Positions 1-4,983 of a DNA stretch of 8,625 bases are shown here, piece by piece. The DNA is from Sulfurimonas sp. GTDB lineage: Bacteria; Campylobacterota; Campylobacteria; Campylobacterales; Sulfurimonadaceae. Each line of letters begins with the position of its first letter. Position 1 is the first letter of the stretch. The notes beneath the pieces are model-generated. The model ran no database searches and was not told the DNA's origin. It was given only the letters and a program-made list of their open reading frames with translations. Location: assembly GCA_026987995.1 (NCBI GenBank), contig JALSMC010000256.1, forward strand, positions 1 through 8,625, written 5' to 3'. Both the position numbers and the translations under genes were made by a program.

Positions 1-8
1 ACTAAGAA

Positions 9-569
9 ATGCAGATGGAAGAGCTAAAAGAAGCTCATGCTGATAATATCGCACAGAATGCTGGGATAAAAAAAGTAAACCCTAATCACAATGCTAAAAA
101 CGCAGCTATCGCTGAGATGTATAATGATGCTGCAGAATATGAAGCAGATTTAAAATGTTTTGAAGATGAGTTGTTTTTAGTAAATAAACATTCTTTCAAA
201 GACATCGCTACTGAAATGCACAATGCCTTTCCAAAAGAAAAAGACAGAGACTTTGCACACGAGTTAAACACCATACTTGAGTTAGGATGGACTGACTTGG
301 TAGAAGTTCAAAAGACACACAAGATAGAAGAGTTAGAACTTATTAAAGCGACTGACTTTACTGAAATTATTGAAGTTTTTAATGCTAAGTTTCCTGATTA
401 TGCAGGTGATTTTGAAGCAGATGCAAGAGTATTTTTAGCACAAAGATGGGAACGTCTTATAAACATCAAAAAAGAGCATATCAAACAAGAGTTGTATGAG
501 ATAAATACTTCAGGCTTAAAAGCGAAGTATGTAAAGAGTATCTATCGAAAGTATCACGGTCTAGTTTAA
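9..569 (+). CDS. Unrecognised protein with about 54-residue tandem repeats
   Basis: I do not recognise this 186-residue protein and assign no function. It has no signal peptide or membrane segment, is rich in Glu, Lys and Ala, and should be soluble and mostly helical. It is internally repetitive. The pattern E-L-x-x-[IV]-x4-[FL] recurs at residues 54, 108 and 161. After it, the first two copies share F-P (74-75 and 128-129), a conserved Trp (94 and 147) and W-x2-L-x2-[VI]-x-K-x-H-x3-E-L; the last copy is cut short. An in-frame TAA at 3-5 means the gene cannot extend further upstream. The start is Met1 (base 9) or Met3 (base 15). Only eight bases precede it, so the ribosome site cannot be judged. 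It converges on the leftward gene ending at 591, with 21 bases between them. The reading frame is secure; the function is unknown. Confidence 0.75.
   Translation: MQMEELKEAHADNIAQNAGIKKVNPNHNAKNAAIAEMYNDAAEYEADLKCFEDELFLVNKHSFKDIATEMHNAFPKEKDRDFAHELNTILELGWTDLVEVQKTHKIEELELIKATDFTEIIEVFNAKFPDYAGDFEADARVFLAQRWERLINIKKEHIKQELYEINTSGLKAKYVKSIYRKYHGLV
168..566 (+). repeat. Diverged tandem protein repeat, 2.5 copies
   Basis: Within the first gene, residues 54-107 (bases 168-329), 108-160 (330-488) and the partial 161-186 (489-566) align as repeats of 54, 53 and 26 residues. Shared positions include E-L at the start, a hydrophobic residue four positions on, Phe/Leu at position 10, F-P near position 21, Trp near position 40 and K-x-H near the end. 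The DNA itself has diverged, so this is an old duplication and not a recent slippage array. Confidence 0.65.
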
Positions 570-590
570 AACCGTAATATTTGATACCCT

Positions 591-1061
591 TTACTGTTTA
601 GCCTCAAACTCTACTTCATCTAAAGAGAACTTTTGTAGTTTTTCTTCTATCCATTTTCTAACTTCAGGGTTTTTATCTACATAAAAGTAGATAGAACCAC
701 CATCTTCATCGTTTCTTATAAGCAGAGAGTTTTTGTTTTCACTCTCCCAAGCACTTAAGTTGTTATACTCAACATACTCTTTATCAAGTACATAACTTTG
801 AAGCACTATCTCTTTTTCAAGAGAATAAAAAAGAAATCTTTTTGATGCGACATCATCTATTTTTACAGGAGTCGTTGAGCTAAGATTGTAAAGCTTATAG
901 TCAAACTCTTCTAACAGTGCAGACACAAACTCTTTTGTCCATGTCATGACTTTTTTCATACACTTTTTTGTATCGGGGTCTGTGTTATCTCTATCTAAAT
1001 AGCTAGTATTGTAATCTGTACAAATGTTGCTATAGTCTATTCCTATCCCTTTAATACTCAT
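591..1061 (-). CDS. Unrecognised 156-residue protein, coupled to the MOSC-like gene
   Basis: I do not recognise this protein. It is acidic and soluble, with no signal peptide or transmembrane segment. The N-terminal part (residues 5-25) is rich in Gly, Asp, Asn and Tyr, beginning G-I-G-I-D-Y. It is followed by a probable helix with K-K-C-M-K-K and an aromatic W-T-K-E-F stretch (32-53). Hydrophobic/charged alternation typical of beta strands follows (76-100), then I-Y-F-Y-V at 124-128 and a charged helical tail (132-144). Cysteines lie at 14 and 34. Its ATG comes one base after the TAA of the MOSC-like gene upstream, with no strong ribosome site of its own (a weak AAGAAG). It is therefore probably translated by reinitiation from that gene, and the two products may act together. 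It ends 21 bases from the convergent gene on the left. Confidence 0.7.
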   Translation of the reverse strand: MSIKGIGIDYSNICTDYNTSYLDRDNTDPDTKKCMKKVMTWTKEFVSALLEEFDYKLYNLSSTTPVKIDDVASKRFLFYSLEKEIVLQSYVLDKEYVEYNNLSAWESENKNSLLIRNDEDGGSIYFYVDKNPEVRKWIEEKLQKFSLDEVEFEAKQ

Positions 1062-1062
1062 A

Positions 1063-1512
1063 TTATGCTTCTTGTATAACTTTTACTTCATTTCCAATAC
1101 AAATACCACCGTAGTCTATTGGAGATATAATAAGTCCACGTTGCTTCTCTAGTAGTTCTGGAAGTTCAGGAGCAAAAGCATAAAGGTAACGATAATCTTC
1201 ACATAAACCTTTCACTTCAAAAAGAACTTCACCGATTTCAAGTACAGAACCCGGCTTTAAATGATATAAATCAACATCAACAAAAATATCTTCCATCAAA
1301 ACGCCATCACCAAGAACAAGTTCAGCCTCTTCAATGATGTCATAACTTTTTTTAGAGACTAAAACCATTGTAAAGTCATCACCATTTTCATAATCACGAC
1401 TTCCTACAATACCACTTGCATCACAATCAAAATCATCAACTTGCATTCTGTGACCTGCACGTATCATATCTGGTAATGTCATATATAAATTTAGTACTTT
1501 TCCATTTTCCAT
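1063..1512 (-). CDS. Small MOSC-like domain protein
   Basis: A 149-residue protein that reads as a lone MOSC-type beta-barrel, the domain of molybdenum-cofactor sulfurase C-termini and of YiiM/YuaD-like proteins that handle sulfur or bind Moco. Visible matches are a strand resembling V-x-L-V-S (50-53), M-E-D-I-F-V-D (73-79) in place of the usual G-E-N-I/L, L-K-P-G-S-V-L-E-I-G (85-94), a Cys at 104 where MOSC proteins carry their conserved cysteine, R-G-L (125-127), and a closing G-G-I-C-I-G-N-E-V-K-V (135-145). The start is set at 1512 because AAAGGA lies six bases upstream. An ATG 48 bases further upstream (1560) has no such site and would add an unlikely Lys-rich leader. It is the first gene of a two-gene unit. 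The fold assignment is by motif only; catalytic activity is not shown. Confidence 0.65.
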   Translation of the reverse strand: MENGKVLNLYMTLPDMIRAGHRMQVDDFDCDASGIVGSRDYENGDDFTMVLVSKKSYDIIEEAELVLGDGVLMEDIFVDVDLYHLKPGSVLEIGEVLFEVKGLCEDYRYLYAFAPELPELLEKQRGLIISPIDYGGICIGNEVKVIQEA

Positions 1513-1518
1513 ATTTTT

Positions 1519-1524
1519 TCCTTT
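1519..1524 (-). promoter_or_regulatory. Ribosome binding site that fixes the MOSC-like gene start
   Basis: Read on the minus strand this is AAAGGA, six bases before the ATG at 1512-1510. It favours that start over the upstream in-frame ATG at 1560, which has no purine-rich site. Confidence 0.65.
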
Positions 1525-1537
1525 TTTTATAAGCTTA

Positions 1538-1602
1538 TTAATTTTGCACGATAATAACATAAGTTAGCTGTCTATATTTATATGTAATCGTGCACAAATT
1601 AA
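1538..1602. repeat. Long imperfect inverted repeat between arsB and the MOSC-like gene
   Basis: TTAATTTTGCACGAT (1538-1552) is the reverse complement of 1587-1602 apart from one inserted C at 1595, giving 15 pairs with a single bulge. The 34-base spacer holds a further nested pair, ACATA (1557-1561) and TATGT (1581-1585), so the whole could fold as a stem of about 20 pairs with a 19-base loop. No uridine run follows on the minus strand. A classical intrinsic terminator for arsB is therefore doubtful. An mRNA stabiliser, a processing site, a regulator site or a small mobile remnant are alternatives. Confidence 0.5.
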
Positions 1603-1618
1603 CTTTTAAGTTTTATCT

Positions 1619-2881
1619 TTATAATAGTCCTAGAAGTGCTACAAATAAAACTGGTGGCGTTATAACTAGCCCTACTTTCATATACTCTATCCAGCCTATC
1701 TTCACACCCTTTTGTGCGAGAACATGTAACCAAAGCAGAGTAGCAAGTGAGCCTATAGGTGTCATCTTCGGTCCAAGGTTTGAGCCTAAGATATTTGCAT
1801 ACACTAGAGCTTCATTTCCCGCATATCCGACCTTGTCTATAGCGATGTCCATTATCATAATAGTCGGCATATTATTCATCACTGAGCTTATAAATGCAGA
1901 CAAGAAACCAGTTCCGATGATAGCGACTGTTGTACCCTGCGTTTGGAGTTCTACTATCCATGAAGCGATGATGTCTGTAAGTCCTGCATTTTTAAGCCCA
2001 TAGACTACTACATATAGTCCGATGCTAAACCAAACAACCTGCCAAGGTGCATTTTTTATAGTCTCTACGGGTTTGACTGCTTTGTAGTAATTTGCAATAG
2101 CTAAGAAAATAAGAGCCCCACCAAGAGCAAAAACAGAGATAGGAAGGTTAAACTTATCTCCTATGAAATATCCAGCCATTAAAAGTGCTAAAAAGCCCCA
2201 AGAGAGTTTGAACATAGTATGATTTTTTATGACTGATGAAGCTTCAGGAAGAGCATCTACATCAACTCTCAATGGAATATCTTTACGAAAGTAGATAAAA
2301 AGAACGACTATCGAAGCGAAAATAGAAAGCATATTTGGCAAGAACATATTTTGCATATACTCTACAAATCCAATGTGAAAATACCCTGCTGTTACAATGT
2401 TGGTGAGGTTAGAGATGACTAAAGGGTTTGAAGCACTATCACCTATAAATCCACCTGCAATAAGAAATGCGAAGATTGCTAACGGTTTCATCTTGAGGTA
2501 CTTCATCTTTGCGAGTAAAATAGGTGTCAGGATAAGTGCTGCACCATCGTTAGCAAAAAATGCAGCCACTAATGCACCAAGTAAAAGAATATAAACAAAA
2601 AGTTTTTTACCACTTCCTCCACTTAGTTTTGCCATTTTTATAGCTGCCCACTCAAAAAATCCTATCTCATCTAAAACCATAGAGAGAATAATAATCCCGA
2701 TAAATGCTAGTGTCGCATCCCAAACTATATCTGTCACAGTAAGTACATCTTCTAAACTCACTACTCCGATGAGAACTGCTACAACAGCACCAATAACTGC
2801 TGAAGTACCAATTTGTAGACCACGAGGCTGCCAGATAATAAAAACTAAAGTCACTAAAAAGAGTGAAAAGGCTACAATCAT
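1619..2881 (-). CDS. arsB: Arsenite efflux permease ArsB
   Basis: An inner-membrane antiporter of the ArsB type (ion-transporter superfamily) that extrudes arsenite and antimonite, alone using the membrane potential or with an ArsA ATPase. No ArsA is in this window. It has 420 residues, close to the 429 of the E. coli protein, with about 10-12 hydrophobic segments. Signature stretches are F-F-A-N-D-G-A-A-L-I-L-T-P (108-120), S-A-S-N-P-L-V-I-S-N-L-T-N (149-161), M-N-N-M-P-T-I-M (335-342) and I-L-G-S-N-L-G-P-K-M-T-P-I-G-S-L (364-379). I find no cysteine anywhere in it, consistent with ArsB transport not needing thiols. The ATG is preceded by AGGAT at suitable spacing. It is transcribed away from arsI-arsR-arsC under its own promoter, which overlaps the shared operator. 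Family identity is very clear; the sodium/proton antiporter relatives lack this set of motifs. Confidence 0.95.
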   Translation of the reverse strand: MIVAFSLFLVTLVFIIWQPRGLQIGTSAVIGAVVAVLIGVVSLEDVLTVTDIVWDATLAFIGIIILSMVLDEIGFFEWAAIKMAKLSGGSGKKLFVYILLLGALVAAFFANDGAALILTPILLAKMKYLKMKPLAIFAFLIAGGFIGDSASNPLVISNLTNIVTAGYFHIGFVEYMQNMFLPNMLSIFASIVVLFIYFRKDIPLRVDVDALPEASSVIKNHTMFKLSWGFLALLMAGYFIGDKFNLPISVFALGGALIFLAIANYYKAVKPVETIKNAPWQVVWFSIGLYVVVYGLKNAGLTDIIASWIVELQTQGTTVAIIGTGFLSAFISSVMNNMPTIMIMDIAIDKVGYAGNEALVYANILGSNLGPKMTPIGSLATLLWLHVLAQKGVKIGWIEYMKVGLVITPPVLFVALLGLL

Positions 2882-2910
2882 AAACTTATCCTATATGTTA
2901 AATTAGTGAA

Positions 2911-2939
2911 AGTATAGCCAAATATTTCAACTATATCAA
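2911..2939 (-). promoter_or_regulatory. arsB sigma70-type promoter
   Basis: On the minus strand, -35 TTGATA (2939-2934), a 17-base spacer and -10 TATACT (2916-2911). Transcription would start near 2904, giving a leader of about 23 bases that includes the AGGAT ribosome site. The -35 lies in the left arm of the ArsR palindrome. Confidence 0.7.
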
Positions 2940-2952
2940 TATATCTTGATAT
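2933..2952. promoter_or_regulatory. ArsR operator shared by both ars promoters
   Basis: Perfect inverted repeat ATATCAA-N6-TTGATAT, arms at 2933-2939 and 2946-2952. It matches the ATCAA-N6-TTGAT form seen for ArsR-family operators. Its two arms contain the -35 boxes of the two divergent promoters, so one bound dimer would block both. A second, overlapping palindrome CAATAT-N6-ATATTG lies at 2937-2954. Binding is inferred from the motif and the neighbouring arsR, not shown. Confidence 0.75.
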
Positions 2953-2974
2953 TGTTATTTAATTCTGCTACAAT
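2946..2974 (+). promoter_or_regulatory. arsI-arsR-arsC sigma70-type promoter
   Basis: -35 TTGATA (2946-2951), a 17-base spacer and -10 TACAAT (2969-2974), with a TGC extension directly before the -10. Transcription would start near 2981. GGAG at 2995-2998 then serves the arsI ATG at 3004. It mirrors the arsB promoter across the operator centre. Confidence 0.75.
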
Positions 2975-3003
2975 TTTATCACTTAAAATTAATTGGAGCA
3001 ATT

Positions 3004-3459
3004 ATGAAAAGATTACATATACATATTTCAGTCGAAGATTTAGAAAAAAGCAAGAGTTTTTATACAGCCCTTTTTGGTATGGAACCTACAAAAGATAAGG
3101 GAGATTATGCACAGTGGTTAGTCGATGACCCAGCAGTAAACTTCGCTATCTCAAAAGGCAAAGACAAATCGGGATTAAATCACTTAGGTCTACAAGTAGA
3201 TAGTGATGCCGAGGTTCAAGAGCTAGAAGAAAGACTCCAAAGTGCTGGTGTCTCGGGTGAAAAACAAAAAGAAGCAGTTTGTTGTTATGCGAAGTCTAAC
3301 AAGTACTGGGTTCAGGACCCACAAGGTATCATCTGGGAGAACTACCATACTATGGAGCAGATGGAACTATTTGGTGGTGATAGTTTTACGGGAGGAGAGG
3401 AGTGTTGTCAGCCCACATTTGCTACAAATGGCAAGTGGTCAACAGGTGGCAGCTGCTAG
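3004..3459 (+). CDS. arsI: ArsI/CadI family metalloenzyme (VOC fold)
   Basis: A 151-residue cytosolic protein of the vicinal-oxygen-chelate fold, ArsI/CadI branch. ArsI is an Fe(II)-dependent dioxygenase that cleaves the carbon-arsenic bond of trivalent organoarsenicals such as methylarsenite. CadI was named for cadmium induction in mycobacteria. Visible features are H5 (strand 1), S-F-Y...L-F-G (18-25), H60 in N-H-L-G-L-Q-V and E112 in W-E-N-Y, which are the expected three metal ligands. Vicinal C93-C94 fit the pair that binds arsenic, and D-P-Q-G lies at 105-108. A second cysteine pair, C134-C135, and a C-terminal C151 lie in a Gly/Ser-rich tail beyond the core. It is the first gene after the divergent promoter, and its TAG directly abuts the arsR ATG. 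The family is clear; whether the substrate is organoarsenic, arsenite or cadmium is not settled by sequence. Confidence 0.88.
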   Translation: MKRLHIHISVEDLEKSKSFYTALFGMEPTKDKGDYAQWLVDDPAVNFAISKGKDKSGLNHLGLQVDSDAEVQELEERLQSAGVSGEKQKEAVCCYAKSNKYWVQDPQGIIWENYHTMEQMELFGGDSFTGGEECCQPTFATNGKWSTGGSC

Positions 3460-3783
3460 ATGGAGATATACTTAAAAACAGTAGCCGCACTCAGTGATGA
3501 AACAAGAGTACTGCTGCTGCGTTTTTTAGATGAGAATGGTGAGTGTTGTGTTTGCGACCTGCAAGAGTCTTTAGAGATGATACAGTCGCGTTTATCTCGG
3601 CACTTAAAGATTTTAAAAGATGCTGGATTTTTACGAGTTGAACGTAAAGGAACTTGGGCCTATTATAGTATTCGTACCCCTTTAGATAGGTTTCGGATTG
3701 AAGCTTTAGAAGAGATTCGTCATTTAGAGATAAAGCTGCCGCCCTTTAAAAATTGTAATACAGAAAAAGGATGTAAAATATGA
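3460..3783 (+). CDS. arsR: Arsenic-responsive repressor ArsR
   Basis: A 107-residue winged-helix repressor of the ArsR/SmtB family. It binds its operator as a dimer and leaves when As(III) or Sb(III) binds. The metal site is E-C-C-V-C-D-L (28-34), the E. coli/R773-type C-V-C-D-L motif with one extra Cys before it (C29, C30, C32). The recognition helix is around S-R-L-S-R-H-L-K (43-50), and the wing holds R-K-G-T-W-A-Y-Y (62-69). Two further cysteines (C99, C105) are near the C-terminus. The ATG immediately follows the arsI stop (TAGATG), with no strong ribosome site, so translation is probably coupled. Its TGA overlaps the arsC ATG as ATGA. Arg is mostly CGN (8 of 10) and CTG is used five times for Leu, unlike its neighbours, which hints at a separate origin. 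Being in the operon it would regulate itself. Confidence 0.94.
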   Translation: MEIYLKTVAALSDETRVLLLRFLDENGECCVCDLQESLEMIQSRLSRHLKILKDAGFLRVERKGTWAYYSIRTPLDRFRIEALEEIRHLEIKLPPFKNCNTEKGCKI

Positions 3784-4184
3784 AAAAAAATGTTTTAATT
3801 TTATGTACAGGAAATAGTTGCCGTTCTATCATGGCTGAAGCACTTATAAATGCGAAGTTAGGGAATTGTGTTGAGGCACAAAGTTCTGGTGTGAGTGCGA
3901 GTGGCACGGTCAACCCCATTGCCAAAGCACTACTAGAAAAACAAGGTTTTTGGAGAAATGAATACCATTCTAAACTTATAGAAACTGTTTTAGATACTGC
4001 TTTTGATCTTGTCATAACAGTATGTGACAATGCAAAAGAGACATGCCCTATGTTTCCAAAAGCTGTAAAAACTATTCATATGGGATTTCTTGATCCTAGT
4101 GGTAAAGATGAAAGTGAATATCTTAAAGCTCTTGAGCTCATCAATGCAAACCTTCTACCAATAGTCAAAAAAGAGTTGTGTTAA
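3780..4184 (+). CDS. arsC: Thioredoxin-coupled arsenate reductase ArsC
   Basis: Reduces arsenate to arsenite in the cytosol, making the substrate for ArsB. It has 134 residues and the low-molecular-weight tyrosine-phosphatase fold, like the S. aureus pI258 enzyme (131 residues). The phosphate-loop C-X5-R is C9-T-G-N-S-C-R15, followed by S-I-M-A-E. The redox relay cysteines are C82 and C89 in T-V-C-D-N-A-K-E-T-C-P, the same positions as in pI258 ArsC, and the D-P acid pair is at 105-106. All three catalytic cysteines are present, so the thioredoxin-linked mechanism is expected; the glutaredoxin-linked E. coli type is a different fold. The ATG overlaps the arsR stop by four bases, and AAAGGA lies about eight bases upstream. 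It is the last gene of the operon. It is not an ordinary phosphatase, given the C82/C89 pair and the ars context. Confidence 0.94.
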   Translation: MKKNVLILCTGNSCRSIMAEALINAKLGNCVEAQSSGVSASGTVNPIAKALLEKQGFWRNEYHSKLIETVLDTAFDLVITVCDNAKETCPMFPKAVKTIHMGFLDPSGKDESEYLKALELINANLLPIVKKELC

Positions 4185-4208
4185 GTTTACACTCTCTTTA
4201 GTATTTCA

Positions 4209-4217
4209 TGCTACTAT
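4209..4217 (+). promoter_or_regulatory. Candidate extended -10 promoter for the DUF4395 gene
   Basis: TGC-TACTAT (TGn plus a -10 resembling TATAAT) lies 29 bases before the GTG start. A TTTACA upstream (4186-4191) is 20 bases away, too far for a standard -35, so the extended -10 would have to carry the promoter. Read-through from arsC is the alternative. Confidence 0.35.
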
Positions 4218-4220
4218 TAG

Positions 4221-4235
4221 CTCATTAAGAATGAG
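4221..4235. repeat. Short perfect inverted repeat before the DUF4395 ribosome site
   Basis: CTCATT (4221-4226) and AATGAG (4230-4235) are perfect complements around a three-base loop, ending one base before AAGGA (4236-4240). It could form a small hairpin next to the ribosome site, or act as a half-size operator. No T-run follows, so it is not a terminator. Confidence 0.35.
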
Positions 4236-4240
4236 AAGGA
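4236..4240 (+). promoter_or_regulatory. Ribosome binding site supporting a GTG start
   Basis: AAGGA sits six bases before GTG at 4247. No ATG in frame near this point gives a better fit, so GTG is taken as the start of the DUF4395 gene. Confidence 0.65.
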
Positions 4241-4246
4241 AAAAAA

Positions 4247-4978
4247 GTGATTGATTTTTTTAAATATGGTGAAGAAGTACCAGGCTACAGTGTCCGTGTT
4301 ATAAACGAACGCGAAGCCAGAGCAGCAGCAGGAATACTCTTTGCATTTGGACTTTTAAGTCTTACAAATGCAGTGATGCTCGGCAATGGAATAGTAACTC
4401 GTTACTTCATCAGTTTTTTTACTCTTGACTTTCTAATACGTGTCATAAACCCTAGTTATTCGCCTTCTATGATGCTTGGTCGTTTTTTTGTCCAAAACCA
4501 GACACCTGAGTATGTCGGTGCTACTCAAAAAAGATTTGCATGGTTTATTGGGTTTCTACTCGCAATTCCTATGTTTTATTTGCTTGTGATTCACTGGCAA
4601 CCAAATCCTCTTAAAGTTGTCATTTGTATCATCTGTCTTTTTTTACTCATCATGGAGTCAGCATTTTCTATCTGTCTTGGATGTAAAATTTATAATCTAG
4701 TCATGCCAAATAAAGCATCTTATTGTCCAGGTGAAGTGTGTGAGATAAAAAGAAAGGAAAAGATTCAGACTTTTAACCCTATTCAGAAGTTTATCTTAGT
4801 AACGACTACCTTACTTATACTCTTTGGAACATATCACTATTTTTATAATGTTGAAACAAAAACTTACTTTGGAAAAGCCGTTGCTCATGCTATGCTCACT
4901 AAAGCACAGCTACAAGCAAAAGAAGATGCTGCATATGCGAAAGAGGCTGCTGAGTTTGACAACGATGATGACTTTTAA
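4247..4978 (+). CDS. DUF4395 family integral membrane protein
   Basis: A 243-residue membrane protein that I place in DUF4395 from G-Y-S-V-R-V-I-N-E-R-E-A-R (13-25), Y-S-P (71-73) and the ending S-I-C-L-G-C-K-I-Y-N (141-150). Predicted membrane segments are about 27-48, 50-66, 97-116, 122-145 and 181-200. The first 25 residues are polar. After the last segment comes an Ala/Glu-rich helical tail ending in Asp/Glu residues (215-243). Cysteines C143 and C146 (CxxC) and C160 and C165 (Cx4C) frame the end of segment four and could bind a metal or do thiol chemistry. The molecular function of DUF4395 is not established; members occur near or fused to rhodanese- or thioredoxin-like domains in some genomes. 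It follows arsC by 62 bases on the same strand. Co-transcription is possible, but there is also a candidate promoter of its own. Confidence 0.8.
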   Translation: MIDFFKYGEEVPGYSVRVINEREARAAAGILFAFGLLSLTNAVMLGNGIVTRYFISFFTLDFLIRVINPSYSPSMMLGRFFVQNQTPEYVGATQKRFAWFIGFLLAIPMFYLLVIHWQPNPLKVVICIICLFLLIMESAFSICLGCKIYNLVMPNKASYCPGEVCEIKRKEKIQTFNPIQKFILVTTTLLILFGTYHYFYNVETKTYFGKAVAHAMLTKAQLQAKEDAAYAKEAAEFDNDDDF

Positions 4979-4983
4979 CTGCT

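Noticed and set aside
556..575. ACGGT / ACCGT inverted repeat at the end of the first gene
   Set aside because: Only five pairs with a ten-base loop and no T-run; too weak for a terminator call.
1513..1560. Longer start for the MOSC-like gene at 1560
   Set aside because: It has no Shine-Dalgarno sequence and would add a Lys-rich stretch outside the domain; the ATG at 1512 has AAAGGA at ideal spacing.
1601..1612. AACTT-TT-AAGTT palindrome just after arsB
   Set aside because: Short AT-only stem with a two-base loop; expected by chance at this base composition.
1590..2003. 137-codon plus-strand open frame opposite arsB
   Set aside because: It lies wholly antisense to the well-matched ArsB permease, has no ribosome site and no recognisable protein features.
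3242..3475. 77-codon plus-strand frame overlapping the end of arsI
   Set aside because: It is the shifted frame of arsI, with an unnatural composition and no start signal.
3746..4030. 94-codon minus-strand frame opposite arsC
   Set aside because: Antisense to an enzyme with all catalytic residues in place; no promoter or ribosome site.
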